Source: Diogma glabrata (taxonomy: Eukaryota > Arthropoda > Insecta > Diptera > Cylindrotomidae). From it: a stretch of DNA of 64,000 bases. The notes below the pieces were generated by a model. It searched no databases, was not told where the DNA came from, and saw only the letters and a list, made by a program, of their open reading frames with translations. Position numbers and translations under genes: made by a program. Positions 45,485 to 55,458 of this stretch are shown here, one piece after another. The stretch spans positions 265,975,114-266,039,113 of the forward strand of contig OY856188.1 of the NCBI GenBank assembly GCA_963693315.1, read 5' to 3'. Numbering within the stretch: position 1 is the stretch's first letter; each line of letters begins with the position of its first letter.

Positions 45485-45740
45485 TTGATTTGAATTAAAT
45501 AAAGTGAAGGAAAAAATTGGTTAATTTGTTTAACATATAATATGTTATATGTTTATATTTTGGTATATTTTGTTATTTTCGGTTTGTGGTGAAATGAAAC
45601 GTTTAATTCAAACTTATAAAAAATTAAATTGGTACATATTTCTTTGACTAAATAGAAATTTACTGTTTTGGCTCAATTTTTGATGTTTTACTGAATATTA
45701 AATCAATTGGCTACTATCAATTTACTCGATTGTAAAGTGG
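45485..45740. mobile_element. decayed relative of the 35.05-kb MITE
   Basis: GAATTAAATAAAGTGAAGGAAAAAATTGGTT, CGGTTTGTGGT, CTGTTTTGGCT and TTTACTGAATATTA follow the minus-strand reading of 35054-35453 in the same order. The right end TTACTCGATTGTAAAG matches its terminal CACTCGATTGGAAAGCG. The wider span 45371-45756 is bounded by TTTGTTCGCTAC and its inverse. Confidence 0.6.
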
Positions 45741-45759
45741 TTTAAATGTAGCGAACAAA

Positions 45760-47971
45760 TACTACCGCTACTTCAAAAAACGAGGTGGTCTGTGGGATTC
45801 TTTAACCGAGAGTAAAAATCTTGATATTAGAGCCATTTGGGCTTTATTATAGAAAGAAATAGATACTTTATCTATTTATCCAAGGGAATTAAAATTTTTA
45901 AAATGATACAGGAATGTACGGACTAAAATGCGGACTCTAACAAGGAAAATCTTTAACATAACACTAGAATAATTTATTTTAGTTTTACGAGACCATGGTG
46001 GTCTAAAACAACTCAAAATAAAATCGAATTTGAAAATAAAATAGAAAAATAAACTTAACTTAATTGTTGAGTTGATTGTTGAATGTTGGCTGCTGATGAC
46101 GACTTTCGTCCTTGTATGTCGTCTGAACATCCACCATTTTAACTTTCATATGTCGTTAACATTCCTGGCAAACCTCAGCATTTATCCAAAAAAAATTCTT
46201 CAACGTGCTTATTTTAATAGAATGTTAACTTTCTACAAATTCGTTCGATAACTATGCACATCCATATCAACATATACTTTTAATTCGAATTTGACTTTTT
46301 AACGACCTTGTAAAACTAGCAGACGTTAACTTATTTTGAAGTAACACTTCAATTTGCGTACAATTTGTTGAGGATTCCAATACTTGTGGCACCCTATTAT
46401 CGTTTATACAGCAAAGCGCCCAAGTTCTTAAACAATTCACCTCCATTCTACAATTCAATAAAAGAAATTATCATTTAATGTATAACTGCAAAATGTATTC
46501 ACGGCTGTCTGATAAACTTTTATTGTCATGAACCGACCGTGAATTAACCGACGAAACGATACATCGATTCGAACGAAATGAAAAATGAACACTACAATAA
46601 TGTATTGCTTTCACACGGTAATTTCCTTTTATTTTACATAATAATAAATTATACACTATTTAATAGTACACTTATATAAGCAATGATTTTAAGACTGGCT
46701 TTTTAATTTCTTTTCTTTTATCTTGAAAAACAAATATAAACATTTTTTTTGTTTGACTTTACCGAAGTACATTTAAAATATTCGAATATCCATCAACGAC
46801 CCGAAACATTATTTTTAAGTTAAATCTCAATTACAACTGAACTAAATTGGAAAATGTTTTTCTTATATAATTTTAAAATTAATTAAACAAGAGAGAGTAG
46901 GAGAGTTGATTGCACATATTTTTAACTCGTCATGCATATGTCTGCATACACTACAATTATAATTTATAACGAAACCAGTTAATAACAGATTGTCTCATTT
47001 TTTTCCAAAACATTAAAACATTCTTCTTGCCTTTCCATCAATCTATAAAACATAAACAAAATTAAGAACCACCCGTTTATCAATTAAGAATACAAGCAAA
47101 AAGAACTGGAAATGTTCATGTATTGCAACGATTCATTTCTTTCTCTGTTTTATGGTTATAATAAAATGAAGAGAGAAACTTAAACGCTATTAATTCTTTC
47201 GTTTCGTTTTTATATAAACAAGGAAAATAAACAAAATGCGAAACGTTTATAAATCAAATGCATAACAAAAACTATTATAACCTTGATGCTTCGAGTGGGT
47301 CAAAGAAAAAAATCAGGTGTACCGATGATTGTTAATAGAAATGTTAACGAAAAATGCAATGTAGTCGTATCATAAACAAAATGGAAAAGTATGGTGGTTG
47401 AGTAGGAATTTAGTCTTTACTGTTAGGTTTGAACTACAAAGAACTATTTTCCTGTCAACTCTCCTATACAGAACTTATGTTTGTTCTGGAGTTGATTGTT
47501 TAAGTTTTCTTATAAATGATACCTGTTAAATGTCATGTAATTTGGCGGGCATAACAATGTTTCTATTGTTTGAATTTATAGCTGAGCATATAATAGATTA
47601 TATTGTTCTTACCTTTTTCTATGCTCAATAATAACTTTCATTAACAATATATCCAGTTCACTACTACTATTCATAATTTGATTAGTTAATAAAAAAAAAT
47701 ACTTTTATTTAACACTCGCCATTATTATTAACTAGTTTATCTTTGCCAAAAGCAACGCACTGCACTTCTCACTATATACGCACTACTCTGTACTCAGAAT
47801 CAAACTGTCAAAACCTAGACAGTCAAAATACTATTCATAAATTATTTTTCGCTGCATAAATATTTCAGTTGAAATTTTGCTGACTTAATAAGAATTTGGA
47901 GAAGAGATAAATTTTCACTACGTTCGAGTCCATACTAAGCTTTACCGAAAAGAAAAAACAAAAACCTTGTG
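45760..47971. other. intergenic, one weak exon candidate
   Basis: Mostly AT-rich. On the minus strand 46459-46267 is a 63-codon frame preceded by an acceptor-like TTGTAG and containing several Cys (MEVNCLRTWALCC…). It faintly recalls the start of an insect ZAD zinc-finger protein, but has no partner exon or zinc fingers nearby. I do not claim a gene. Confidence 0.25.
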
Positions 47972-49416
47972 GTTAAAGCCGTGCATTCACATACAACAGA
48001 AACCGAAACTGAATTTCATACAAATTTGACAGCAACTGAAACAGAAACCAAATTTAGAAACTGAAACAGAAACGGAAAATTCGTCTGTTTTGTCTGAAAC
48101 AGAAACAATTAAAATTTAATTGTTTCTATTCCAGAAACTGTCACATGACCAGAAACTGTCACATAAGGTAGTGGGGTAGCAAAACTGTGGACCAAATATT
48201 ACAATTGTTACGAGTACAGAAAAATCTAGACGATTACAGAAAGATCTAGACGATTACGGTCACTTCCAGGAAAATAAAATCAACAAAACACAACAGAAAG
48301 TGAATGAAATGAAAAGTGTTGTTGTTGTACATGTTCTTAGAATTAAGGTCTACACAAAACAAATGATTTTATGAATCAAATCAACGTAACGTAAAATAAT
48401 CGAATATTCTAATATTTTCTCAAGGTTTCTAAAAAGTGACTGCGAAGTTTCTAGAGATTAAGCAGAATGTATATAAGGAAATTACCTTTTGTAGTTTTTA
48501 ATTAGTGTTATTTTAGACCTGTGACAGTAAAGTGAAATTAAATGTAAAATTAGTTTATTTTAAAAGTGTGACGGTGAAGTTAAAATTATAAAAGTGATAT
48601 TTAAAATTAGTTTTTGTAAATAAAGTTATAAGTGTTATTGAGTAGAAATATTTTGTGTATTATTTTGAACGTTGTGAACTGGAAATTTCTACAATAAACC
48701 GTTGGAGTTCTGAAGCTGTTAAAAGAATATTCTTGTCAGGAATATTGTTTGCTGTATTGTTTTCCTGTTGTTGTGGAACAATTAAGGTGTTGAATACTTA
48801 ATAAAACCTGGTGTTTGTGCTTACTAATCAGTGATCGAACTCAGAAGAGATTGGGAATTACGTTTATCGAATTGTGAGTTAGGCCAATTCGAAGGAAGGT
48901 TAGAAAAACGTAACACAATATATTTAGACTATATTGAGGGCGGGGAGTAAAATGAGAATACTTTCCGGTCGGTCCGGGCACGGGAAGGTCAACTTACGCC
49001 ACTTTGAAAAAAAATTATTTTTATGGAAATTTATTTATTAAAAGTTGAACATAGGGTCTACATCATCGCTCATCGCTATCTTTGATCGAAGGTCTGCAAG
49101 GTCGCAGAAGCGAGTCAACAAACAAAATTAATATAGAAACATTAAATGTCAATGTTAATGTCGACGGGTAATTAAAGTTGAAAATTTTCAAAGTCACGGG
49201 CGGGGTGTTTCCCATGCTCTGATCAACCTGAAATTAGTTTCAATGAACTCCCCGATATTGACTTAGTATAAATGAGTCATCATTTTTGGTCTACAGTTTT
49301 GCTACCCCACAACCGTCACATAATATTAATTATTATTTTAAATTTTGATGATAGAGTTTTGAATTTTGAATAGTTTTCAGTTTCTGTTTCTGTTGTATGT
49401 GAATGCCCGGCTTAAC
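47972..49416. mobile_element. foldback element with ~40-bp inverted ends, containing a second element
   Basis: Left GTTAAAGCCGTGCATTCACA and right inverse of GTTAAGCCGGGCATTCACAT, each continuing through ACAACAGAAAC.GAAACTGAA. Inside, GAAACTGTCACATAA-like words are repeated. The middle is taken up by a different inverted-repeat element (48171-49310). No ORF. Confidence 0.75.
48171..49310. mobile_element. nested 1.14-kb element with GTGGGGTAGC ends
   Basis: 27-bp inverted ends beginning GTGGGGTAGCAAAACTGT and ending GACCAAA, one mismatch seen. About 48450-48900 looks transcript-like (ATGTATATAAGG promoter-like word at about 48470, GTAAATAAAG words, then AGTGATCGAAC at about 48831) and may be an LTR remnant carried inside. 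AAAATCTAGACGATTACAG is tandemly duplicated at about 48222-48260. No ORF of note. Confidence 0.7.
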
Positions 49417-49577
49417 CGACGAAATTTTATAAATTAATCATCATCGAAGAAAATGCATAAATCAACGGGCACCGATAATGTTTTCAGAATTTTGAGTTTT
49501 TTTTTTTTTTTTTTTTTAATAAAATGTGTTGTGTAATAGGGTTTAGAATATGTGTCACAACAACACATAAATACCTT

Positions 49578-52500
49578 TTAAGACCTAGGTCTAGACCTGG
49601 GTCCCACAACAACTGGCGTTCTGAGGTGTACATTAACGCTTTTTTTAAACATCTGTGGGTTGAAGCCACCTGAGACTAAGTGTTCCGGCAAACTATTCCA
49701 TTTGTACGCAGTTCGGACAAAGAAGTCTCTCTGCGATCTGCCAGTATGACAGCGCGGGATCTTTACCGTTTCACTGGTTGCGGCAGCCGATTGCCGAGTG
49801 GAACGGGGGTAAGAATAAGTTTGAGGCATGATGCCGCTGATTTCATCTGAGCACTGCTGATGACGATATTTGTAAAAAACAACGAGGTCAGCAACAGTGC
49901 GACGATGTTGTAGGGAATCAAGTTTTGATGTCAAAGTTCGATCACCTACAATTCGTATAGCTCGCTTTTGAACAGAGTCCAAGAGGGCCAAGATGGAAAC
50001 AGAGGCAGCACCCCAAACTTGACAGCAGTACTCCATACAGGGACGAATATAGGACTTATAAACATGGAGCAATTGGTATGGAGTGAAAAATTTTTTGCAT
50101 CTATTTAGGAGACCGAGTTTTTTAGACGCGCTTTTTGCCATCGCCATTACATGATCGTTCCAGAGTAGGTCATTTGAAACTGTGACACCCAATAAACGAA
50201 TGTTTTTACATTCACCTATTGGTTCATCACACATACTAAATAAAATATCTTTGGGGAACTCGGTCTTTAATCTGGAAACAATCAACAGCTGTGTTTTGGT
50301 GGAGTTGAAATTGACAAGGTTTTGGTCACCCCAGTCGGCGACTTTATTCAGGTCTTTGTTCACGTTTATGGCAGCGTCTCTCCGGGCAGGATTAATTCGT
50401 TCGTGCATTTTACGTTTTGAAGGAAGGGGCTCGAACGACTTGTGCAGAGTACTATCATCTGCAAAACTATTTATTGGGTTGCTGGTGATTTTCAACAATT
50501 CGTTGATATAAATCAAAAATAGGGTTGGGGACAATACTGAGCCTTGGGGTACACCAGCGTTAATTAGTTTAGACTCAGAAGAATATCCGTCTAAGGTTAC
50601 CGAAATGTATCGGTCGGATAGAAAATTTTGAATCAGCTTCACAACATTGGGATGAAAACCGTACGCAACGAGCTTGTTGATTAAGTTGGCATGCCAGACT
50701 CGATCGAATGCCTTGGAGATGTCTAAAGCGATAACGTATGTTTCACCACCTTTATCAAGTATGCTGTTCCAACAATGCGCTACATAGTTTAATAGATCGG
50801 TAGTTGATCTTTTGTTTCGAAAACCGTATTGGCTGTCGGATATTAAATGATTTTCTTCCAGAAATTTTGAAATATGTGTATTAATATAATGCTCATAGAC
50901 TTTGGATAGGACCGATAGTAAAGCTATTGGCCTATAATTTGAGATATCGGATTTTGGTCCCTTTTTGGGGACGGGCTGGACATTTGCCAACTTCCAGCAC
51001 GAGGGAAATATACCAGATTTGTAGGATTGGTAGAATATTTTAGTTAGAGTTGGTGCAAGTTCTTTGGAAAAGGTTTTTAAAATAATGGGTGGAATATTGT
51101 CCATTCCTGATGCTTTGTTGATGTTTAACCCCTTTAAAAGTTTGGCGACTATTTTTGGTTTGAAGTGAAGTTCATTCATATTAACTCCTGAAGACTGGAT
51201 TTGGGGTATTTCTTTAGGAGTTTCCAAAACAGTGGAGTTCAGAGCAAAGCGTTCAGCGAACAAGTTAGCTTTTCTTGCGGGATCATTGACGATTAAATCA
51301 CCATCAATAACAGGGGGAATAGAAAATTTTGTACCAGAATTTAAAGAATTAATGGCACTGTAGAAACTCTTGTCAGAAACAGACATAGACGTAAGTTTTG
51401 AGGCTTTCGCTCTGTCAATTTCGGACTTTTCGTTTGAGATAATCTGATTTGATATTTTGTTGGCCTTTAGATATTGGGATCGATTAGTGGGAGTTTTGTT
51501 ATGAATCCAAATATTAAATGATCTACGTTTGTTTCTAAGTGCCGTTTTGGCAGCTTTCGAATACAAGTATTTTTGTTTGGGTTTTACTATGGAGAAAGGG
51601 ACAAATTTATTGATAGCAAATTGGATGGTTTCTGTAAAGTTTTGAGCAGAAACATTTACATTGTCAGTGTAAAAACAATGACGGTCGAAAGGGAAACCAT
51701 GGAAAAAATTTTGAAGACCACTCTTATCCATTTTTGAGTAGTGAAATATTTTACGGGGTTTGGGAGCTGTAGTTTTAAGTAAATCAGTTTTGATAACTGA
51801 TGAGATTAAATAATGATCAGAATTTCCAATACTACCTTTCGCAACATCGACACTCGTAATATCTGGCATTGTGGTAAGATAGAGATCTAGTAGAAAACTA
51901 TTTTCACCGCCATTACGGGGAGTGAAAGTCGGGCTTTTAACAATTTGGAATAGGCCCTGAGACGCGGCAAAAATTTCTGCCAGTTTTCCACTATTGTCAA
52001 CATCGTCGGTCGATTTGGAGAATTCCAACCATGATTTGTTGTGGACGTTGAAGTCACCGGTAACGATAACTTCACAATTAGGGGACTTTGCTCTAATCTC
52101 GTCCATAATTTTTGTCAGTATATTAAAAAAGTTTGGGTTACGTTTGTTGGGGGACCGGTATAAAGCTATTGTAAAAAAAGTCATTTCTGGAAGACAAATC
52201 TTTAAAACCATTGTATTGAAGCCGTCACCGTGTAGTTCAAAATTTGAAAAGCGCGTGTACGCAACACTCTCATGAATGAATGCGCATACGCCCTGATGGA
52301 GTTTGAAAGCTGATTCGAGCCTATATTTGGAATTAAGCGATTCTATAAAGAGAAAATTTTCAGAAACTTGTGTTTCTGTAAGGAATAGAATGTTCGGTTT
52401 GTCGTGCTCAAGATGATGTTGCACGTGGTCATGGTTAGCGTTCAATCCGCAGATGTTTTGAACATGTATTTTAAAATTTTTTATTGATTCATATATGTTT

Positions 52501-52610
52501 TGTCCCTGCAAATTCCGTGGACATGCCGCTTTATGGGCGGGTGGATTGCGCAAATTTGCTTTACCACTTGCAGACTTATTTTTTTTCGGTTGTACTGCCA
52601 TATATATCAA
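49578..52610 (-). CDS. LINE ORF2: endonuclease and reverse transcriptase, 1010 residues, open
   Basis: A single open frame. Residues ~45-270 form an APE-like endonuclease: VQNICGLNAN, FLTETQVS, VTGDFNVHNKSW and terminal GNSDHYLISS, the conserved N, E, D and SDH positions. Residues ~530-800 form a reverse transcriptase: NYRPIALLSVLSKVYE, SQYGFRNKRSTTDLL, ALDISKAFDRVWH, GVPQGSVLSPTLFLIYINEL and NSFADDSTLH with the catalytic FADD. The C-terminal ~200 residues include YKSYIRPCMEYCCQVWG and RTAYKWNSLPEHL, typical of jockey/CR1/I-group elements. No stop or frameshift and all catalytic residues are present, so the enzyme may be functional. The start codon chosen is the first ATG of the frame. Confidence 0.93.
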   Translation of the reverse strand: MIYMAVQPKKNKSASGKANLRNPPAHKAACPRNLQGQNIYESIKNFKIHVQNICGLNANHDHVQHHLEHDKPNILFLTETQVSENFLFIESLNSKYRLESAFKLHQGVCAFIHESVAYTRFSNFELHGDGFNTMVLKICLPEMTFFTIALYRSPNKRNPNFFNILTKIMDEIRAKSPNCEVIVTGDFNVHNKSWLEFSKSTDDVDNSGKLAEIFAASQGLFQIVKSPTFTPRNGGENSFLLDLYLTTMPDITSVDVAKGSIGNSDHYLISSVIKTDLLKTTAPKPRKIFHYSKMDKSGLQNFFHGFPFDRHCFYTDNVNVSAQNFTETIQFAINKFVPFSIVKPKQKYLYSKAAKTALRNKRRSFNIWIHNKTPTNRSQYLKANKISNQIISNEKSEIDRAKASKLTSMSVSDKSFYSAINSLNSGTKFSIPPVIDGDLIVNDPARKANLFAERFALNSTVLETPKEIPQIQSSGVNMNELHFKPKIVAKLLKGLNINKASGMDNIPPIILKTFSKELAPTLTKIFYQSYKSGIFPSCWKLANVQPVPKKGPKSDISNYRPIALLSVLSKVYEHYINTHISKFLEENHLISDSQYGFRNKRSTTDLLNYVAHCWNSILDKGGETYVIALDISKAFDRVWHANLINKLVAYGFHPNVVKLIQNFLSDRYISVTLDGYSSESKLINAGVPQGSVLSPTLFLIYINELLKITSNPINSFADDSTLHKSFEPLPSKRKMHERINPARRDAAINVNKDLNKVADWGDQNLVNFNSTKTQLLIVSRLKTEFPKDILFSMCDEPIGECKNIRLLGVTVSNDLLWNDHVMAMAKSASKKLGLLNRCKKFFTPYQLLHVYKSYIRPCMEYCCQVWGAASVSILALLDSVQKRAIRIVGDRTLTSKLDSLQHRRTVADLVVFYKYRHQQCSDEISGIMPQTYSYPRSTRQSAAATSETVKIPRCHTGRSQRDFFVRTAYKWNSLPEHLVSGGFNPQMFKKSVNVHLRTPVVVGPRSRPRS

Positions 52611-53165
52611 AATGTTTATTTTATTTTTTTGTGTTTTATTTTAAAATGCATAACTAAGTAAAAAATCCTATCATACTACAAAATATGACATATGCCAATA
52701 TTTCATGATAAGATGAAGAAAGAATAACAAAATAATAAGTGAAAAACAAATTGTGAGAAATTTGCAGAAAACAAAACAAAACTAAATGCCAATAATCCAG
52801 CTGATGCAGCGCACCCCAGACGCACCGCCCACCACCTTAATCGAGGCACAAAGCCCACACATAACTACGTGTTGGTTCGATTCCTCGGAAGAGCTAATGA
52901 GCGGTACCGCTACGGAACGCTGCCCAGCTAAGACTGGAAGTGCTGCCGTTGACTAATTCAAGTTCGTCCGCCAGCACCCTAAGATATCATCTTGGCTAAT
53001 GACATCTCCTGCCATTGCCCGTGGTATGTGATATCTCACGCTAACTCATATGTCAATGGCAGGGACTGGAGTACGCAGGGTAGTCAGACCCGTAGATCAA
53101 CATTGATCATAATCGATCAAAATCGATCCCTCCTGCGGGAGTTTGCATCGGAATCTAATAACATA
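52611..53165 (-). other. 5' region of the LINE, no ORF1 seen
   Basis: About 180 bp of AT-rich spacer, then about 370 bp that are clearly more GC-rich than the surrounding DNA (52795-53165). No Gag-like ORF1 or zinc knuckle is recognised. Either the element lacks ORF1 or it is 5'-truncated. Confidence 0.5.
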
Positions 53166-53381
53166 AGAGTCCGTTTATGGTGAAGCTTCGATAAATGATT
53201 CAAGCATCGAGTCAAGCAGTGATAAAAGCGTTGAATAGCGCTATTCGTTTACAGTGTTTATGTTGGATCTTCGAGAATTTTAATAAAATTTACAAAAATA
53301 TATACAATAAACTTAAAATTAATTAATTTAATAATCAATTTTCCATAAACGTCAAAAATTTAAATTAATTAAAACTAATAT

Positions 53382-53749
53382 TGTAACAAACGGCTTTATA
53401 TATATGTATCTTTATACTTTATTCACATGCATATTGTCGGTCTTCAAGAATTCTCCTTTATTTTTATATTAAACAACAGTATGTGAACGGTGCCTTTTTG
53501 GAATCCATTTTGATTTATATAATTTTGGTAAAGAAAAGAGAAGAAAAAAGAAATTTGTAATAGAATAGAATACCATGAAAATAAAACGTGTTAATTTTGT
53601 CGTAAAATTTGATTAATATTTATTTGAAATAGAATTATTATAAATATTATAAATATTGTTTATTTTAATAAAAAAAGGAATAACAAGTGTATTTGTTCAT
53701 TAAAATTTTGTTGAGTGTATATATATGATTATTTGTGACCCACGGTTAT
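53382..53749 (+). repeat. 5' LTR of the Arc-like Gag element
   Basis: 368 bp starting TGTAACAAACGGC. One base differs from the 3' LTR as far as I read (AGAATTC versus AGAATTG at about 53453), implying a young insertion. Confidence 0.93.
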
Positions 53750-53804
53750 AAAATGGCGCTCCAACGGGGCACTCAAACAAAATTTTAATAGTCAGCCATA
53801 TTAG

Positions 53805-54180
53805 TTATAACCATCGACTTTGATGTGAAAATAATTAAATAATTATTAAATAAAATTCACCATCTGTTGATGTCAAAACACATTAGTGATAACCATCGAC
53901 ATTGATTTCAAAATAATTATTAAACGAAATCCAATTCACCATCTTGTTGATGTTAAAATATTAGTGATAACTAATAACCATCGACATTGATGTCAATATA
54001 ATTATTAAATAAAATTCACCATCTTGTTGATGTCAAAACATTAGTGATAACCATCGACATTGATGTCAAATAATTATTAAACGAAATCTACCATCTTGTT
54101 GATGTCTTAATAAATGATCACTGTACCATCAATATTGATATCAAAATATTACTAAATTAAATTTACTATCGTATTGATGT
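53805..54180 (+). repeat. leader tandem repeat, four to five units of ~85-100 bp
   Basis: Between the primer-binding site and gag, units repeat the words GATAACCATCGACATTGATG, TAATTATTAAA.GAAAT and CACCATCTTGTTGATGTCAA. Units start near 53808, 53890, 53967, 54047 and (weak) 54125. Each unit holds CATCGACATTGATG, itself nearly palindromic. Spacing and identity decline toward gag. Confidence 0.85.
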
Positions 54181-55458
54181 ATGATTAATGGAATATTATT
54201 TATGTTAACAGGGAAAAAGGAAAAGAAAATTAAATCAAAATTAGCAACAAATAAATCGAGGCCATTTACTCGATTACAAGCAACTAAGTGGAAACAAACA
54301 GCGACTAAAAATATCGGAACTAGAAATAGTGAAACATCATCAGAGGAGGAATATTTTCATTGCGAAAATCACATTAAAAATACAGTTGAAATCCATTCAC
54401 CTTTAAAAGAAAATTCAACAATGTCAAATATCGTAATGAGTGAGGGTCAGTTTAAAAGTTTATTGGAGACTTTGACAATGTCAATACAGAAGGTAGGAGA
54501 AAACACACATAGTAATGAAAATACAGCAAAAACATTAACAGGAAACTTTGCCAACTGTACAGCTAGGTTTGATGGCAGACTTTCTTCAAATATATTAGCT
54601 TTTATTGACTCAATTATAATTTATAAGGATTGGGTAGGGATTTCCAATGAAAACGCACTTAAAGGCCTTCCAATGCTGTTTACGGATACCGCAGCCGTGT
54701 GGTGGCAAGGTATCAAACACACGGTTGATTCATTTGAAAACGCGATTAAATTAATAAAATCAACTTTTGATATAACTAAGCCTCCCTATCAAATATATTT
54801 AGAGATCTTTGGTAAGAAGCAATCAGATAACGAAAAAACTGATATATTTATTTGTGACAAACGCGCACTTTTTTCAAAAATCGCAGATGCTGGCTTATCC
54901 GAATCTGTTCAATTAGACATGATTTACGGTCTTTTATCTTACAAAATCCGTGAAAAAGTAAAACGCGAAGATTTTACTTCTTTTGAAAAACTGTTAATAC
55001 TTGCTCGAGCTGAGGAGTCATTGTTTCTTGAACGTGATAAAATTAATAAAAATGTTGAAACCAATACAAAAAGTGAAAATAAAACCAAATATTGCCGTTA
55101 CTGTAAGATATCCGGTCACGATTTATCGGATTGTCGAAAACGAAATAAAAATAATCCTTTTGAATCGGGAAAAACGATAACACCTCCTTCACAGCCGACC
55201 CAAACAAAAACGGAGGAAACTCATTCACTAAATCCATTCAAAGTTAAGCCTGAATTTTACTGCTATGGTTGTGGTAAAGTAGGGGTCGTAAAGAGTAATT
55301 GTGAGATATGCAAAACGAAAGTTCAAGCTTTGTCTATCGCTGATTCGAATCTATATGCTTCCGAGCCTGAACATAATGATTATAATCCTAAACAAAGTTC
55401 TGATTTCATAGAAGATATGGCAAATTTTTATTCTATATCATCTCAATTAAGTCCATAG
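54181..55458 (+). CDS. Gag with Arc-like capsid domain
   Basis: 425 codons ending in TAG 55456-55458. Residues ~120-290 read like the capsid of insect Arc/dArc and their Ty3/gypsy relatives: SNENALKGLPML, TAAVWWQGIKHTV, a PPYQIYLEIF segment, KRALFSKI and LDMIYGLLS. Then come a CCHC knuckle CRYCKISGHDLSDC (about 305) followed by RKR, and a second, imperfect knuckle CYGCGKVGVVKSNC (about 360) in which His is replaced. Arc proteins are domesticated Gags that form RNA-carrying capsids; here the gene is inside intact LTRs, so it is element-borne and not domesticated. The start is the first ATG of the frame; another (ATGTCAAAT, 54421) is equally possible because residues 1-80 are lysine-rich and featureless. 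Pol continues in the same frame after the TAG. Confidence 0.85.
   Translation: MINGILFMLTGKKEKKIKSKLATNKSRPFTRLQATKWKQTATKNIGTRNSETSSEEEYFHCENHIKNTVEIHSPLKENSTMSNIVMSEGQFKSLLETLTMSIQKVGENTHSNENTAKTLTGNFANCTARFDGRLSSNILAFIDSIIIYKDWVGISNENALKGLPMLFTDTAAVWWQGIKHTVDSFENAIKLIKSTFDITKPPYQIYLEIFGKKQSDNEKTDIFICDKRALFSKIADAGLSESVQLDMIYGLLSYKIREKVKREDFTSFEKLLILARAEESLFLERDKINKNVETNTKSENKTKYCRYCKISGHDLSDCRKRNKNNPFESGKTITPPSQPTQTKTEETHSLNPFKVKPEFYCYGCGKVGVVKSNCEICKTKVQALSIADSNLYASEPEHNDYNPKQSSDFIEDMANFYSISSQLSP

Larger units (their letters stand above)
49497..53165 (-). mobile_element. LINE (jockey/I/CR1 group) with intact ORF2
   Basis: Minus-strand non-LTR retrotransposon: about 22 T on the plus strand at 49497-49518 is its poly(A) tail. 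A 3' UTR (49519-49577) follows, then ORF2 (49578-52610), a short AT-rich stretch and a GC-richer 5' region (52795-53165). The right boundary is set where the neighbouring foldback element begins. I could not find a convincing target-site duplication. Parts of the same family are at 11664-12090, 14423-15034, 16498-16575 and 57484-58620. Confidence 0.85.

Noticed and set aside
46267..46459. Cys-containing minus-strand frame that might start a ZAD zinc-finger gene
   Set aside because: No zinc fingers, no partner exon and a weak donor; kept only as a note in the intergenic entry.
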